A DNA stretch of 64,000 nt from Cyanobacteria bacterium OH_PDB_230 (GTDB lineage: Bacteria > Cyanobacteriota > Vampirovibrionia > Gastranaerophilales > Gastranaerophilaceae). Below are positions 52,508 through 60,941 of the stretch, one piece after another. The notes below the pieces were generated by a model. That model ran no database searches. It had not been told where the DNA came from and was given only the letters and a program-made list of their open reading frames with translations. The position numbers and the translations under genes are program-made. Each line of letters starts with the position of its first letter. Within the stretch, counting starts at the first letter, position 1. Location of the stretch: contig JAEZSO010000003.1 in assembly GCA_023421795.1 (NCBI GenBank), positions 434,001 to 498,000 on the forward strand. Direction: 5' to 3'.

Positions 52508-53893
52508 TTATTTTTGCATTGCTGCTTTAACTTCTTTTTTATAAATTTCAACGTTCGGTTGAACAACTTCAGGAAGCGGTTCTGTTTTAGGAGTAACGTC
52601 GTTTTTAAGTTGTCTTAGCATATTACCTGTGTATAAGGTTTCAAAATGTTTAAGTTCAAAGAATCTTGCAATCGCCTCAGGAGAGAAATCTTTAAGCTCG
52701 ATTTTTGATACTGGATGCTGAGCCGAATAAGCATTTACAACACCTTCAAGTACTGCTGAAGTCACTTTATCTTGCGGCTTAGCATATACAAACGTAAAGA
52801 ATGAATCTTTATTGTTAGGATCTAAATCAGCTTCAGCATTATAATGCAGGTAGCCAGGTCCTATGTTTGTATCTGTTGAAATAGCAGCTTTTAATGATTC
52901 ATTTTTAAGCTGTTTTTCCCAAAGAGTTGTTCCAGCGAAAGCATCTCCAAAATATTCTACGAAATGTTTATTGTTTCCTGCTTTTTTAGCTTCGACGTTA
53001 AATGCCGCAAGTTGAAGAGCTGCGTTTTCATTTATATCAGAGCTTGAAAACTCTTTTTGAGCAGCTAAAGAAGCTTCTAACATTTTCTTAACGTCTTCTT
53101 TTGGAACGCCAGAGTATGCAAGAGTGAATATTGTGGCATCATCAAATATTGAGAATCTTCCACCGACATCGTCATGAACAAGGCCAGATAATTTGATTTC
53201 TCCACTGTTAACGATTCTTCTTAATGCGCTTTTTTCGCTTGATGCATCAGTCATTGCTACGAATCTGTCAGAAACATCTTCTTTTTTAAGATGTTCTTGC
53301 ATAAGTTTTTTAGCGTTTTCGTAAGCAACAGTTGTTTCAAGTGTTCCGCCTGATTTTGAAACTACCAAGAACTTAGTTTTGTCCAAGTTTAGTGTAGAAG
53401 CAAATCTTTTAAAGCTTTCAGGGTCTACAGATGAATAGAAGTGGACGTTTGCATCTTTGCCCAACAATTTCATCATAGCTTCTGTTGTGTGTCTAGAACC
53501 GCCAATACCTAATATAGCAATATCAGTATATTTGCCTTCTTTGGCTTGCGCTGCCAAGTCATAAATTGCGTCTATATTTTTGATTTGATTGTTTGGAAGC
53601 ACGTTAATCCAATTTAAGAATTGACCTGCTTTACCTGCTCTTGAAGTAACGTCTTCAACAGCTTTTTTACCCATTTCTGAGTATTGTCCAACATTAGTAG
53701 TTCCTACTTTTATAACTACGTCTTTGTTTCCCATAAATGCTACTCCTCTATATGCCCATGCGGGTACTTTATGGTTTTTATTATCTAATGAAGGAACATT
53801 ATTTGCAATAGCATTTTGCTTTGTTTCAGCTTTTGGGTTTGAGTTTACGTTAACTCCAGGATCAAAGTTAATTGAGTTGTCAAAATGTATCAT
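52508..53893 (-). CDS. pgi: Glucose-6-phosphate isomerase
   Basis: Interconverts glucose 6-phosphate and fructose 6-phosphate. From ATG 53893 (AGGAG 7 bases upstream) the product is 461 aa. A region of about 60 residues before the SIS domains is low complexity (Asn/Pro-rich) and includes GVAFMGN near residues 50-56, unlike most Pgi enzymes. The first SIS domain has AILGIGGSRHTTEAM and FLVVSKSGGTLETTVAYEN. Later come DDVGGRFSIF and the catalytic Lys/His regions. It is preceded by a phosphohexomutase gene, so the two form a hexose-phosphate module. Confidence 0.94.
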   Translation of the reverse strand: MIHFDNSINFDPGVNVNSNPKAETKQNAIANNVPSLDNKNHKVPAWAYRGVAFMGNKDVVIKVGTTNVGQYSEMGKKAVEDVTSRAGKAGQFLNWINVLPNNQIKNIDAIYDLAAQAKEGKYTDIAILGIGGSRHTTEAMMKLLGKDANVHFYSSVDPESFKRFASTLNLDKTKFLVVSKSGGTLETTVAYENAKKLMQEHLKKEDVSDRFVAMTDASSEKSALRRIVNSGEIKLSGLVHDDVGGRFSIFDDATIFTLAYSGVPKEDVKKMLEASLAAQKEFSSSDINENAALQLAAFNVEAKKAGNNKHFVEYFGDAFAGTTLWEKQLKNESLKAAISTDTNIGPGYLHYNAEADLDPNNKDSFFTFVYAKPQDKVTSAVLEGVVNAYSAQHPVSKIELKDFSPEAIARFFELKHFETLYTGNMLRQLKNDVTPKTEPLPEVVQPNVEIYKKEVKAAMQK

Positions 53894-53933
53894 ATAAATT
53901 CTCCTAAATATATTATTTCTTATTTTAAATTTA

Positions 53934-53967
53934 AGAACTACGGCCAATCTTTATTAACCGTAGTTCT
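53934..53967 (-). other. Intercistronic hairpin between phosphohexomutase and pgi
   Basis: A perfect 9- to 10-bp stem (53934-53943 with 53958-53967, core GAACTACGG/CCGTAGTTC) has a 14-base loop. The tail on the minus strand (TTAAATTT) is a weak terminator at best. It could partly attenuate or protect transcripts between the two genes. Confidence 0.6.
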
Positions 53968-53976
53968 CAAAGATAG

Positions 53977-55665
53977 TTATATAGTAAAGATGCTTTCAAC
54001 TTCTTCTTTTAGTTCTTTTATTGTGTTGTTTGCGACCTGGGCATCTTTGTTGGCGACTTCTATATATGCCTTAACTTTTGGTTCAGTCCCGCTTTTTCTG
54101 ACTAGTACTGAGGAGCCGTCTGTAAGATATAATTTTACGCCGTCGCCGCCTTTTTTGTATCTTTCCATTTCGTTTCTGTTTTCTTCTGTTCTTTCAACAT
54201 CAATTTTATAATTTTTACCGAAAGAATCTTTTCCTTCTAAAGCATCATTGTATATTGCTTCCATTCTGGACATAACGATTGCTTTATCTTCTTCTTTTTC
54301 TAGCTTTTTGTTTATGCTATGTGCTCTAAACTCTGTATTTAGATCTTTTTTAATGTTTTCTAATATTTCAGAGATAGGTTTCTTTTCTGTTGCAACAAGG
54401 TCAAGCATTAACAATAACGCAATTATACCGTCTTTTTCAGGTATGTGTTTGTTGATTGTAAGTCCGCCTGATTCTTCGCCAGCAACAAGAATATCTTCGC
54501 CTTCTTTTCTTAGCTCGATTATGTCTTCACCGATGAATTTAAAGCCCACAGGTGTCTGGATTACTTTTAAATCGTTGTTTTTAGCAAAGATGTCCAACTG
54601 AGAAGAAGTAGCTTGGCTTCTAATAATAGCGCCTGTACGTCCTTTGTTTTCTGATAAGTGGTGAGCTGTCAATAAAAGGACATCATTTGGTTCAATGAAG
54701 TTTCCTTTTTCATCAACGATACCGAATCTGTCAGCATCTCCGTCATTAGCCAAACCGATTTTTAGGTTATTTTTATCTTTTAGGATTGCTTCTTTTACTT
54801 CGATTAGGTTTGCTCCGGTTGGATTAGGACCTTCTTTTTTACCTGAATCTATTTCATTGAAAGGTATTTTATATTCTTTTAATAGTTGAGGGAAAACGTT
54901 GCTTCCTGTACCTTTTAATGCATCATAATAGATTGAAATATTTGAATTAGCAATTTTGTCCCAATCAATTAAGTTATAGCTGTTAATAGTATTTTCATAC
55001 ATTTCATAAGGGAAGAATTTTGTAGCTTCACCTTTTTGAGTTTTGTTTACTGTGAAGTTTCCTTCTTTTGCGTATTGAACCATATTTTCAGCTACTTTTT
55101 TAGTCACTGATGGAGGAGCAATGGCTCCTTCTTTTGTAACTAAGTTGTATCCGCCGTCTTCCCAAGGGTTATGGCTTGCTGTCATTAATATCGCAACATC
55201 GATGTTCTTTTCTTTGGTTGCAAGAGCATGCAAAGGTGTTGGGACAGGTTTATCTATGTATAAAACATTTACGCCTTGATTAATCAAAGTATCTTTGACA
55301 AAATCAAGAGATTCTTTTGTTGCTTTTCTTGTATCTCCACCTATCAAAACAAGTGGCTCTTTACCGTTTTGTCTTGCAGTATCTTTTGCATATTTTGCAA
55401 CACCAAGCGTCATGAGTTGAACAACATCACGGTTAAATACTTTAGAACCATATACTGCTCTGTGACCTGAAGTTGATGTTGATAAGCTGTTAGCAACGAA
55501 TTCTGCCGTTTCTACATCTACATTAATAGGGTAGGGTTTAATATTACCGCTAAAAGATACTCTATCCATGCCGGGTTTGAGAGAGACATAGTTAAAGTAA
55601 TTTTGATTTTTTGATTCTTCTAATTTTTGGGAGGTAAAAAAGTTACCAATTGATGATACTCTCAT
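53977..55665 (-). CDS. Phosphoglucomutase/phosphomannomutase
   Basis: An alpha-D-phosphohexomutase of 562 aa. The catalytic phosphoserine is in TASHNPWEDGGYN, the metal loop is NDGDADRFGIVDEKG, the sugar loop is GEESGGLT, and the phosphate-binding loop is RKSGTEPKVKAY. The first 55 residues are an extra N-terminal extension with MRVSSIG at the start and VSFSGN at residues 36-41, resembling other proteins in the window. It is preceded by a gap with no promoter seen and followed by pgi. It probably supplies glucose 1-phosphate for storage or surface glycans. Confidence 0.93.
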   Translation of the reverse strand: MRVSSIGNFFTSQKLEESKNQNYFNYVSLKPGMDRVSFSGNIKPYPINVDVETAEFVANSLSTSTSGHRAVYGSKVFNRDVVQLMTLGVAKYAKDTARQNGKEPLVLIGGDTRKATKESLDFVKDTLINQGVNVLYIDKPVPTPLHALATKEKNIDVAILMTASHNPWEDGGYNLVTKEGAIAPPSVTKKVAENMVQYAKEGNFTVNKTQKGEATKFFPYEMYENTINSYNLIDWDKIANSNISIYYDALKGTGSNVFPQLLKEYKIPFNEIDSGKKEGPNPTGANLIEVKEAILKDKNNLKIGLANDGDADRFGIVDEKGNFIEPNDVLLLTAHHLSENKGRTGAIIRSQATSSQLDIFAKNNDLKVIQTPVGFKFIGEDIIELRKEGEDILVAGEESGGLTINKHIPEKDGIIALLLMLDLVATEKKPISEILENIKKDLNTEFRAHSINKKLEKEEDKAIVMSRMEAIYNDALEGKDSFGKNYKIDVERTEENRNEMERYKKGGDGVKLYLTDGSSVLVRKSGTEPKVKAYIEVANKDAQVANNTIKELKEEVESIFTI

Positions 55666-55749
55666 TTTCTATATCCTTTTTAATAAACACGAGCATACAA
55701 ATACCCTGAAAAAAATAACTTGCTACCTATTAATAAAAATTTACAATAT

Positions 55750-56376
55750 TTAAGATTCTTTTAAATTTTTAAAGTGGTGAACAAGATAAAGTATGAATAA
55801 TATGCCGCAGACCAAAACAATAGCAACATCGAATTTGTGCCATATTTCTTTGAAAAGCTCTCTGTGAACGCCCATTTTATAGCCTACATAAACAAGGAAA
55901 TAGCTCCAAACTAAAGAGCCGATAAATGTAAGGCCTAAAAATTTTGGAAGGTTTACTCTTAATATTCCGGCAGGCAAAGAAATGAATGTTCTTACTACAG
56001 GCAACATCCTACAAATAAAGAATGCCATTTCTCCCCATTTTTCTGACCATTTATCTGCCATTTCGATGTCTTTTTTGCTTATCAAGAACCACTTCCCATG
56101 CTTTTCTATAAAAGGTCTTCCCCCAAAATAACCCAGATAATATGAAGGTATAGAGCCTATTACGCAGCCTAAGGCTCCAGCAAAAGCAGCTGTGTGAATG
56201 GTCATGACACCTTTGCTTACCAGATAACCGGCGAACGGCAATATAGCTTCACTTGGAAGGGGAATATTACATGACTCAATAGCCATTAAAAGAACTACTC
56301 CTAATGGTCCCATGTCGGTTACCGTTTTTTCAATCCATAAAATAACCGGCACTAACAGCGAATCAATAATTTTCAT
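55750..56376 (-). CDS. DedA-family membrane protein
   Basis: A 208-aa integral membrane protein of the DedA (SNARE-associated/VTT) superfamily, members of which are polyprenyl-phosphate or phospholipid flippases. It has the E-x-x-x-x-P-x-P-[GS]-E motif in MAIESCNIPLPSEAILPFAG, then GCVIGSIPSYYLGYFGGRP and FICRMLPVVRTFISLPAGILR, where the R-x-x-P-x-x-R segment is diagnostic. Four or five helices are seen. It is a single-gene unit. Confidence 0.93.
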   Translation of the reverse strand: MKIIDSLLVPVILWIEKTVTDMGPLGVVLLMAIESCNIPLPSEAILPFAGYLVSKGVMTIHTAAFAGALGCVIGSIPSYYLGYFGGRPFIEKHGKWFLISKKDIEMADKWSEKWGEMAFFICRMLPVVRTFISLPAGILRVNLPKFLGLTFIGSLVWSYFLVYVGYKMGVHRELFKEIWHKFDVAIVLVCGILFILYLVHHFKNLKES

Positions 56377-56441
56377 ATTCCTTCTCCTCTAAATTATTAC
56401 TAGTTTACCTTAAATATAAATATGTTTTGCATGCTTAATTT

Positions 56442-56480
56442 TATTTATGTTCAATATTGACCACATGGTCAACATAAATA
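56442..56480. promoter_or_regulatory. Nested palindrome, candidate operator in divergent gap
   Basis: TTGACCA (56457-56463) and TGGTCAA (56466-56472) form a palindrome around CA. Farther out TATTTATGTT (56442-56451) and AACATAAATA (56471-56480) are also exact reverse complements. It lies between the divergent dedA-like gene and the FlgM-like gene, 64-102 bases before the latter. Confidence 0.6.
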
Positions 56481-56543
56481 CACCTTCTGATTTATAGATT
56501 TAAAAATAAAATACGCAATAATATATTTAGGTGAGGAGTAGAA

Positions 56544-56885
56544 ATGTTAAAAGGAATTCAAAATAATAATATCCAACAAAATCAAGTAGCTCAAACAACA
56601 GGGATGGATAAAACCGGATTGTTTGGCAAGAGCAACCCTTATGATAAACTCGATATGAATTATTTGGTTGATCAGCTTGATATTTCCAATGATGCAATTA
56701 ATTTGTATCAAAAAGAAATGGATGTTAAAAAGTTTACTCAGCTTGCATTATCTGATCCTGAAGATACATCACATAATAAAGAAGTGGCATCTAAAATTCA
56801 AAACGGAATTATAAACTTCAGTGATGAAGATATTATCGATGGATTGTTTAGCAATAAAAATTTCTTTGAAGATCTATTCGGTTAA
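56544..56885 (+). CDS. Small protein with FlgM-like C-terminal half, 113 aa
   Basis: The C-terminal half (LDISNDAINLYQKEMD, then HNKEVASKIQNGIINFSDEDIIDGLF) has the spacing of the anti-sigma-28 factor FlgM: a helix, an acidic linker, then VA-x-I-x-x-x-I-x-x-G-x-Y-like and I-x-x-x-L-like segments. The N-terminal half is low complexity (Asn/Gln). No sequence search was possible, so the match is by pattern only. FlgM holds the late flagellar sigma factor in check until export removes it. The gene has GAGGAG 7 bases before the ATG and is followed after 13 bases by a TPR gene. Confidence 0.6.
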   Translation: MLKGIQNNNIQQNQVAQTTGMDKTGLFGKSNPYDKLDMNYLVDQLDISNDAINLYQKEMDVKKFTQLALSDPEDTSHNKEVASKIQNGIINFSDEDIIDGLFSNKNFFEDLFG

Positions 56886-56898
56886 AAAGTGAGCAAAA

Positions 56899-58122
56899 AT
56901 GCAGTCTGATTTTTCTTTAGTATCGAGCGAACTGGATACTGAGCAAAAAAAAGCTATTATACAGGCAATTGATAATTACAATTCGGGTAATTATCGTAGT
57001 GCTGTCCAATTACTCATGCCTATTGTAGAAAAAACATACGATGTAACAGTCTACACATGTATCGGCAACTGCTATTTAAAAATGGGTGATTTTTTAAACT
57101 CGAGAAAATACTTTAAAAAAGCCATAGAAAGACCCACTTTAAATGCTTTTCCTTTTATAAGTTTTGGCAATTTATACTATGAAGAAGGCGACATAAATAA
57201 AGCAATATTGCATTGGACAGTCGCAAGTACATTAGTCGGTGATGATCCTAATTTGTTGCTAAATTTGGCAAATGCGTACTCTCAAAAAGCTCTTAGGATT
57301 CAGTCTTTAATATATTATGAAAAATATATTAAAAGATTTAGTAATTCAGCAGGCGAAACATATAAAAAGATTTGTTCTGAAATATCTAAATTAAAAGCGA
57401 CATCGGCCAAATTGAACGGAATCGGCTCGAAACATCATATAAACAAAGCAATTAACAGAGCAATCGATTCTTATAGTTCTTCAGTTGCAAATTATCCATT
57501 GCAGCCTCAGGTGAATACTTTGTTAGGTAACCTATTCTTTTTAATTAAAGACTATAAAGCCGCTGTTGAATGTTTGTTGAATGCATACGTTACTTCAGGC
57601 TTCAATGTTTCAAGTATTAGCTATTTGCCGTTAGCATATGAAAATTTAAATATGCACAGTCATGCATATTGTTTTTATTATATTTTGCTTTCAGGAAGAG
57701 GGAAAAAATCCTTTAGAGCAAACGAACTCAAATCAAAATTATTGAAAAATAGTCTTATTGTATTCAGGGATGATGAAGCATCCGGGGGGCATTTTGAAAA
57801 AGCAAAAGAATATGAAGCCGATAATAATTATCAATTAGCATATGTAGAGTATACAAATGCACTTATATTAGCGAAGGCTGATAAAAGCAAAATAGAAGCT
57901 TCCAGGTCAAAGATGCTGGACTTTATTAATCCAGAAGTCAGGATTGTCTCGAATCTTCAAGTTCAATTAAATTCTTGCTTTAATGAAGAAAATTATTCTA
58001 AAGCAATTGAAATCTGTGATAAAATTTTGTTGTTGCTGCCGATAAATTCTTCGGCTGATGCTCCAATAAGAAGAAAAAGAAAAGAATGCCAGGATTTGTT
58101 GAACTTATCAAAAAAATCATAA
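56899..58122 (+). CDS. TPR-repeat protein, 407 aa
   Basis: A helical solenoid of tetratricopeptide repeats. Units include YNSGNYRSAVQLLMPIVEKT, YLKMGDFLNSRKYFKKAIE, FGNLYYEEGDINKAILHWT, and later NLFFLIKDYKAAVECLLNAY and SCFNEENYSKAIEICDKIL, with typical A/G/Y positions. There is no signal peptide. Such proteins serve as adaptors. Its position after a FlgM-like gene raises the chance of a chaperone role in export, but nothing in the sequence shows this. The 3' end overlaps the YkgJ-type gene by 37 bases. Confidence 0.86.
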   Translation: MQSDFSLVSSELDTEQKKAIIQAIDNYNSGNYRSAVQLLMPIVEKTYDVTVYTCIGNCYLKMGDFLNSRKYFKKAIERPTLNAFPFISFGNLYYEEGDINKAILHWTVASTLVGDDPNLLLNLANAYSQKALRIQSLIYYEKYIKRFSNSAGETYKKICSEISKLKATSAKLNGIGSKHHINKAINRAIDSYSSSVANYPLQPQVNTLLGNLFFLIKDYKAAVECLLNAYVTSGFNVSSISYLPLAYENLNMHSHAYCFYYILLSGRGKKSFRANELKSKLLKNSLIVFRDDEASGGHFEKAKEYEADNNYQLAYVEYTNALILAKADKSKIEASRSKMLDFINPEVRIVSNLQVQLNSCFNEENYSKAIEICDKILLLLPINSSADAPIRRKRKECQDLLNLSKKS

Positions 58123-58511
58123 ACAAAGACATCTTGAGAAGAACGTATTACCGAAAAGGGAAATGCAATTGTTGCGGACTTTGCTGTCAAAGGATTTATG
58201 TAAGACATAAAAAATCAGTTATAAAAACTGAGGATGAATTTAAAAAATTAATGAGGCTCCATCCTTTTTATACTTACCTGGAAGTCATTGACTGTGACGA
58301 TTTAGGCCTGGTTTTTAAATGCAACAAATTTGATAAAGAAAAGAGCATTTGCACTATTCACTTTGATAGACCCGGAATATGCAGACGATACCCGTCAGAG
58401 CAAATATTCTCTATGGGGGCAATGCTATCTGAAAATTGCGGATATTATTTTGAACCTATAGAAACATTCGATTTCATTTTAGAGAAAGTTAAAAAAAAGG
58501 TTAAAAATTAG
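58086..58511 (+). CDS. YkgJ-type cysteine-cluster protein
   Basis: A 141-aa protein of the YkgJ family (zinc- or iron-chelating Cys cluster). Metal-binding residues are in KCNCCGLCCQRIY near residue 27, then FKCNKFDKEKSICTIHFDRPGICRRYPSEQ. Members are linked to protein maturation or metal handling, but function is not established here. The start lies within the TPR gene (37-base overlap), so translation depends on coupling. The 3' end overlaps folP tail to tail by 4 bases. Confidence 0.85.
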   Translation: MPGFVELIKKIINKDILRRTYYRKGKCNCCGLCCQRIYVRHKKSVIKTEDEFKKLMRLHPFYTYLEVIDCDDLGLVFKCNKFDKEKSICTIHFDRPGICRRYPSEQIFSMGAMLSENCGYYFEPIETFDFILEKVKKKVKN

Positions 58512-59689
58512 AGAACTTTCCTGATAAATTCCATTTGCTTTTTATGATTTTTTACATCATGAACCCTAATGAAATTAACTCCTTTTGACAATAAATAATT
58601 GTCATAAACAAGCGTCGCTTCATCTAGTTCTTCTTTTGTAAGGTTGAAAGAATTTTTAATAAAAGATTTTCTGGAAAGACCCACAAGTATTTTGCAATTG
58701 AGCGTCGAAAATTCCTCTATTCTTTTTACAATTTCAAAATTTTCAGATATTGATTTCCCAAAACCGATCCCTGGATCTATTATTATTTTATTTTTATTTA
58801 AACCCTTATTTGTTAAAACTTCGATTTTGTCATGAAGCGATTTATAAATTTCTTCGATTACGTCATGCTGTTTATCTTCTGAAGGTGTTTCGGCTGGGAC
58901 CTTGTCAGAATGCATTATTATTACTGGAATATTTTCAGAACAGACATACTCAAAAAGTTTATTGTCATAGTCAAGTCCTGAAACATCGTTAATTATATCC
59001 GCTCCACTTTCTATAGCCGTTTTTGCCGTCAGGTAGTTTCTTGTATCTACACTTATGGGAATCGTTTTATTATATTTTCTGATTTCTTTTATTACGGGGA
59101 TAACTCTGCTTATTTCTTCTTCGGTTGATATAGGTTGAGAATTTGGTCTTGTAGATTCTCCTCCAATATCAAGAATATCAGCACCTTCTTCAATCATCTC
59201 TATTGCTCGGCTTACAGCGGATTCAACCTCTATATAATTTCCACCGTCAGAGAATGAATCGGGAGTCACATTCAAAATGCCCACAATGTAAGTTTTTTTC
59301 GCTTCAAATATGGTATTTCTCAGTGTTAAATTTTCTTGTGAATTGTTAATAACATCTGATAAGTCATCAGACAACGCTTTTAGTTTAAAAGGTTGGACTT
59401 TTAATTTCTTAATTAGTTTTACAAACTGCGATTTAGTAGCGCTAATTAAACAGTCAGTTTTTTCACATTTACAGGTTATTGTGTCTTTGTGGACAGCGCA
59501 ATCGAATCCAAGTGATAAAGATAATTGTTTTAGAATATTTGCTTCCGGTGCTCTTAAATTAAAGATTTTTAACGTTATATTTTCATATTTATCCGAAGCT
59601 TTTATGGCATAGGAATCATCAAAGCCTATCTCGTTCAGCTCTTTTAAAACATTATTTTTTGCTTTTTTTATTATAAAATGTTCTCTCAT
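58508..59689 (-). CDS. folP: Dihydropteroate synthase, N-terminally extended
   Basis: Folate synthesis: condenses p-aminobenzoate with the pterin pyrophosphate. The TIM barrel starts near residue 132 with VGILNVTPDSFSDGG, then DIGGESTRPNSQPI, ISVDTRN, INDVSGL, IIIDPGIGFGKS and ILVGLSRKSFI, and ends in RVHDVKNHKKQM. At 393 aa it is about 110 residues longer than the common form. The extension contains a CKCEKTDC motif and is similar to that in some anaerobes. It is a single-gene unit with AT-rich upstream sequence. Confidence 0.94.
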   Translation of the reverse strand: MREHFIIKKAKNNVLKELNEIGFDDSYAIKASDKYENITLKIFNLRAPEANILKQLSLSLGFDCAVHKDTITCKCEKTDCLISATKSQFVKLIKKLKVQPFKLKALSDDLSDVINNSQENLTLRNTIFEAKKTYIVGILNVTPDSFSDGGNYIEVESAVSRAIEMIEEGADILDIGGESTRPNSQPISTEEEISRVIPVIKEIRKYNKTIPISVDTRNYLTAKTAIESGADIINDVSGLDYDNKLFEYVCSENIPVIIMHSDKVPAETPSEDKQHDVIEEIYKSLHDKIEVLTNKGLNKNKIIIDPGIGFGKSISENFEIVKRIEEFSTLNCKILVGLSRKSFIKNSFNLTKEELDEATLVYDNYLLSKGVNFIRVHDVKNHKKQMEFIRKVL

Positions 59690-59745
59690 TTTAATATTAT
59701 ATTAACAAATAATTTGAAAGCATATAGCAATAATTTTTTTTGTAT

Positions 59746-59751
59746 TATAAT
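59746..59751 (+). promoter_or_regulatory. -10 box for the L25-like gene
   Basis: Perfect TATAAT at 59746-59751, followed by an A-rich leader and AAAGGAG 6 bases before the ATG at 59779. Its position inside a longer TTG-started frame argues for the ATG. Confidence 0.6.
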
Positions 59752-59778
59752 GAAAAAAAATTTGAAAAGGAGAATAAA

Positions 59779-60060
59779 ATGACAGAGACAATTACTTTAA
59801 CTGCCGAAAAAAGAGATGAAAATAAAAATCCAAGACAATTAAGAGAAGCTGGGCTACTTCCTGGAACTGTTTACGGAAAAGGTATGGACTCACTATCTAT
59901 CCAAATGGATGCTAAAGAATTTGGTTTACTTTATAAAAAAGCACCAAGCGCTAATTTTGATTTAAAAGTTGATAAAAAATCATACAAAGTACAGGTTGCT
60001 GATGTGCAAATGAACTATTCTATTGCTCAACAGCTAAATGTTGAATTCAAATTAGTTTAA
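59779..60060 (+). CDS. rplY: Ribosomal protein L25 (short form)
   Basis: 5S rRNA-binding protein of the 50S subunit. The product is 93 aa from ATG 59779, supported by AAAGGAG 6 bases upstream. It has the family start ETITLTAEKRDENKNPRQLREAGLLPGTVYGKG and ends after the beta barrel (YKVQVADVQMNYSIAQ), so it is the short L25 form without the CTC extension. It is monocistronic with a perfect terminator. Confidence 0.9.
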   Translation: MTETITLTAEKRDENKNPRQLREAGLLPGTVYGKGMDSLSIQMDAKEFGLLYKKAPSANFDLKVDKKSYKVQVADVQMNYSIAQQLNVEFKLV

Positions 60061-60082
60061 TTTATAAATTTATAATAAGAAT

Positions 60083-60115
60083 AAAGAAACCTTTGATATC
60101 AAAGGTTTCTTTTTA
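60083..60115 (+). terminator. Intrinsic terminator after rplY
   Basis: An 11-bp stem AAGAAACCTTT/AAAGGTTTCTT with a GATATC loop, followed by TTTTTAT. Confidence 0.9.
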
Positions 60116-60273
60116 TATACATACAGATATTGTAATAAATTAGACATGGTCTTATAATTAATTTAAGTAGTCAGATTTTGTAAATAATTTGTAACAAAAT
60201 TGTCTATATATGGCAAAAAAAATATTTACCGCATTTAAAAATAATGTACAAAATTATAAGTATGGAGTTAAAT

Positions 60274-60879
60274 ATGAACGTATCTGCAATCGGATGTACT
60301 TCAATCAGACCAAATGAATCTTCATTCAAAGCTAGAAGATACCAAGAAGATTATGAACCAAGACACAAAAATACTGCCGGTGATACAGTTAAAAAAGTCA
60401 TAGTCGCTGCATCTGTATTTACCGCAGGTACTCTTGCAACTAAAAGTTTGAGTGCTAAGTTGCTTAATAAAATCAGTAACAACAGCGCACTAGCTGGAAA
60501 AGTTGGTAAAGCAGTCGTTAATGTTTCTGATAATTTAGAAAAACTGATTGCTAAAATTCCTCAAGATAAAAAAATAGGAAAATTAGAAATCGGAAAAATC
60601 GCAAAGACAGCTTCAGATAAAGTATTCACATTCGTTGAAGGATTCGCAAAAAAAGGACTTGATTTTGACGCTGCAAAAGCTGCAGAAGCAGTCGGTGATC
60701 TTTCTAAAAAAATCACAAAAGAAGATATCGCTATCAACGGTGTAAAAAGAGCTTTAACATACGCAGCTGGTGGTTCAGCAGGTATTGCAGCAGCAAAAGA
60801 CGCTGATAAAGACGGTACTCTTGATATTAAAGAAAAAGCTGGCGAAGTAATTTTAAACCTTGCTGGAGCAGTTAACTAA
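60274..60879 (+). CDS. Unknown protein with membrane segment, SFKA motif and EF-hand loop, 201 aa
   Basis: Start is ATG 60274 (GGAG 6 bases upstream). The N-terminus is MNVSAIG followed by SSFKA at residues 16-20. A hydrophobic stretch around residues 40-60 (VKKVIVAASVFTAGTLATKSL) may be a membrane anchor. The middle is helical and Lys/Ala-rich. The C-terminus has a canonical calcium-binding EF-hand loop, DADKDGTLDIKE, with Asp at 1, 3, 5, Gly at 6, and Glu at 12. Only one loop is present. No family recognised; it is transcribed alone, with AT-rich upstream sequence and a terminator. Confidence 0.75.
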   Translation: MNVSAIGCTSIRPNESSFKARRYQEDYEPRHKNTAGDTVKKVIVAASVFTAGTLATKSLSAKLLNKISNNSALAGKVGKAVVNVSDNLEKLIAKIPQDKKIGKLEIGKIAKTASDKVFTFVEGFAKKGLDFDAAKAAEAVGDLSKKITKEDIAINGVKRALTYAAGGSAGIAAAKDADKDGTLDIKEKAGEVILNLAGAVN

Positions 60880-60893
60880 TAAAATTAAAAAAT

Positions 60894-60921
60894 AAAAAGA
60901 CGGCTTAACGGCCGTCTTTTA
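60894..60921. terminator. Bidirectional terminator between EF-hand gene and mscS
   Basis: A 10-bp stem AAAAGACGGC/GCCGTCTTTT (60895-60904 with 60911-60920) has a 6-base loop, between convergent genes. Confidence 0.88.
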
Positions 60922-60941
60922 TTTTGCAAATATCTAAATCA

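Noticed and set aside
53894..53947. Longer frame for pgi adding 18 residues
   Set aside because: AGGAG is placed for ATG 53893; the extra residues have no support.
59740..59778. TTG-started extension of the L25-like gene
   Set aside because: It overlaps a perfect TATAAT box, and AAAGGAG supports ATG 59779.
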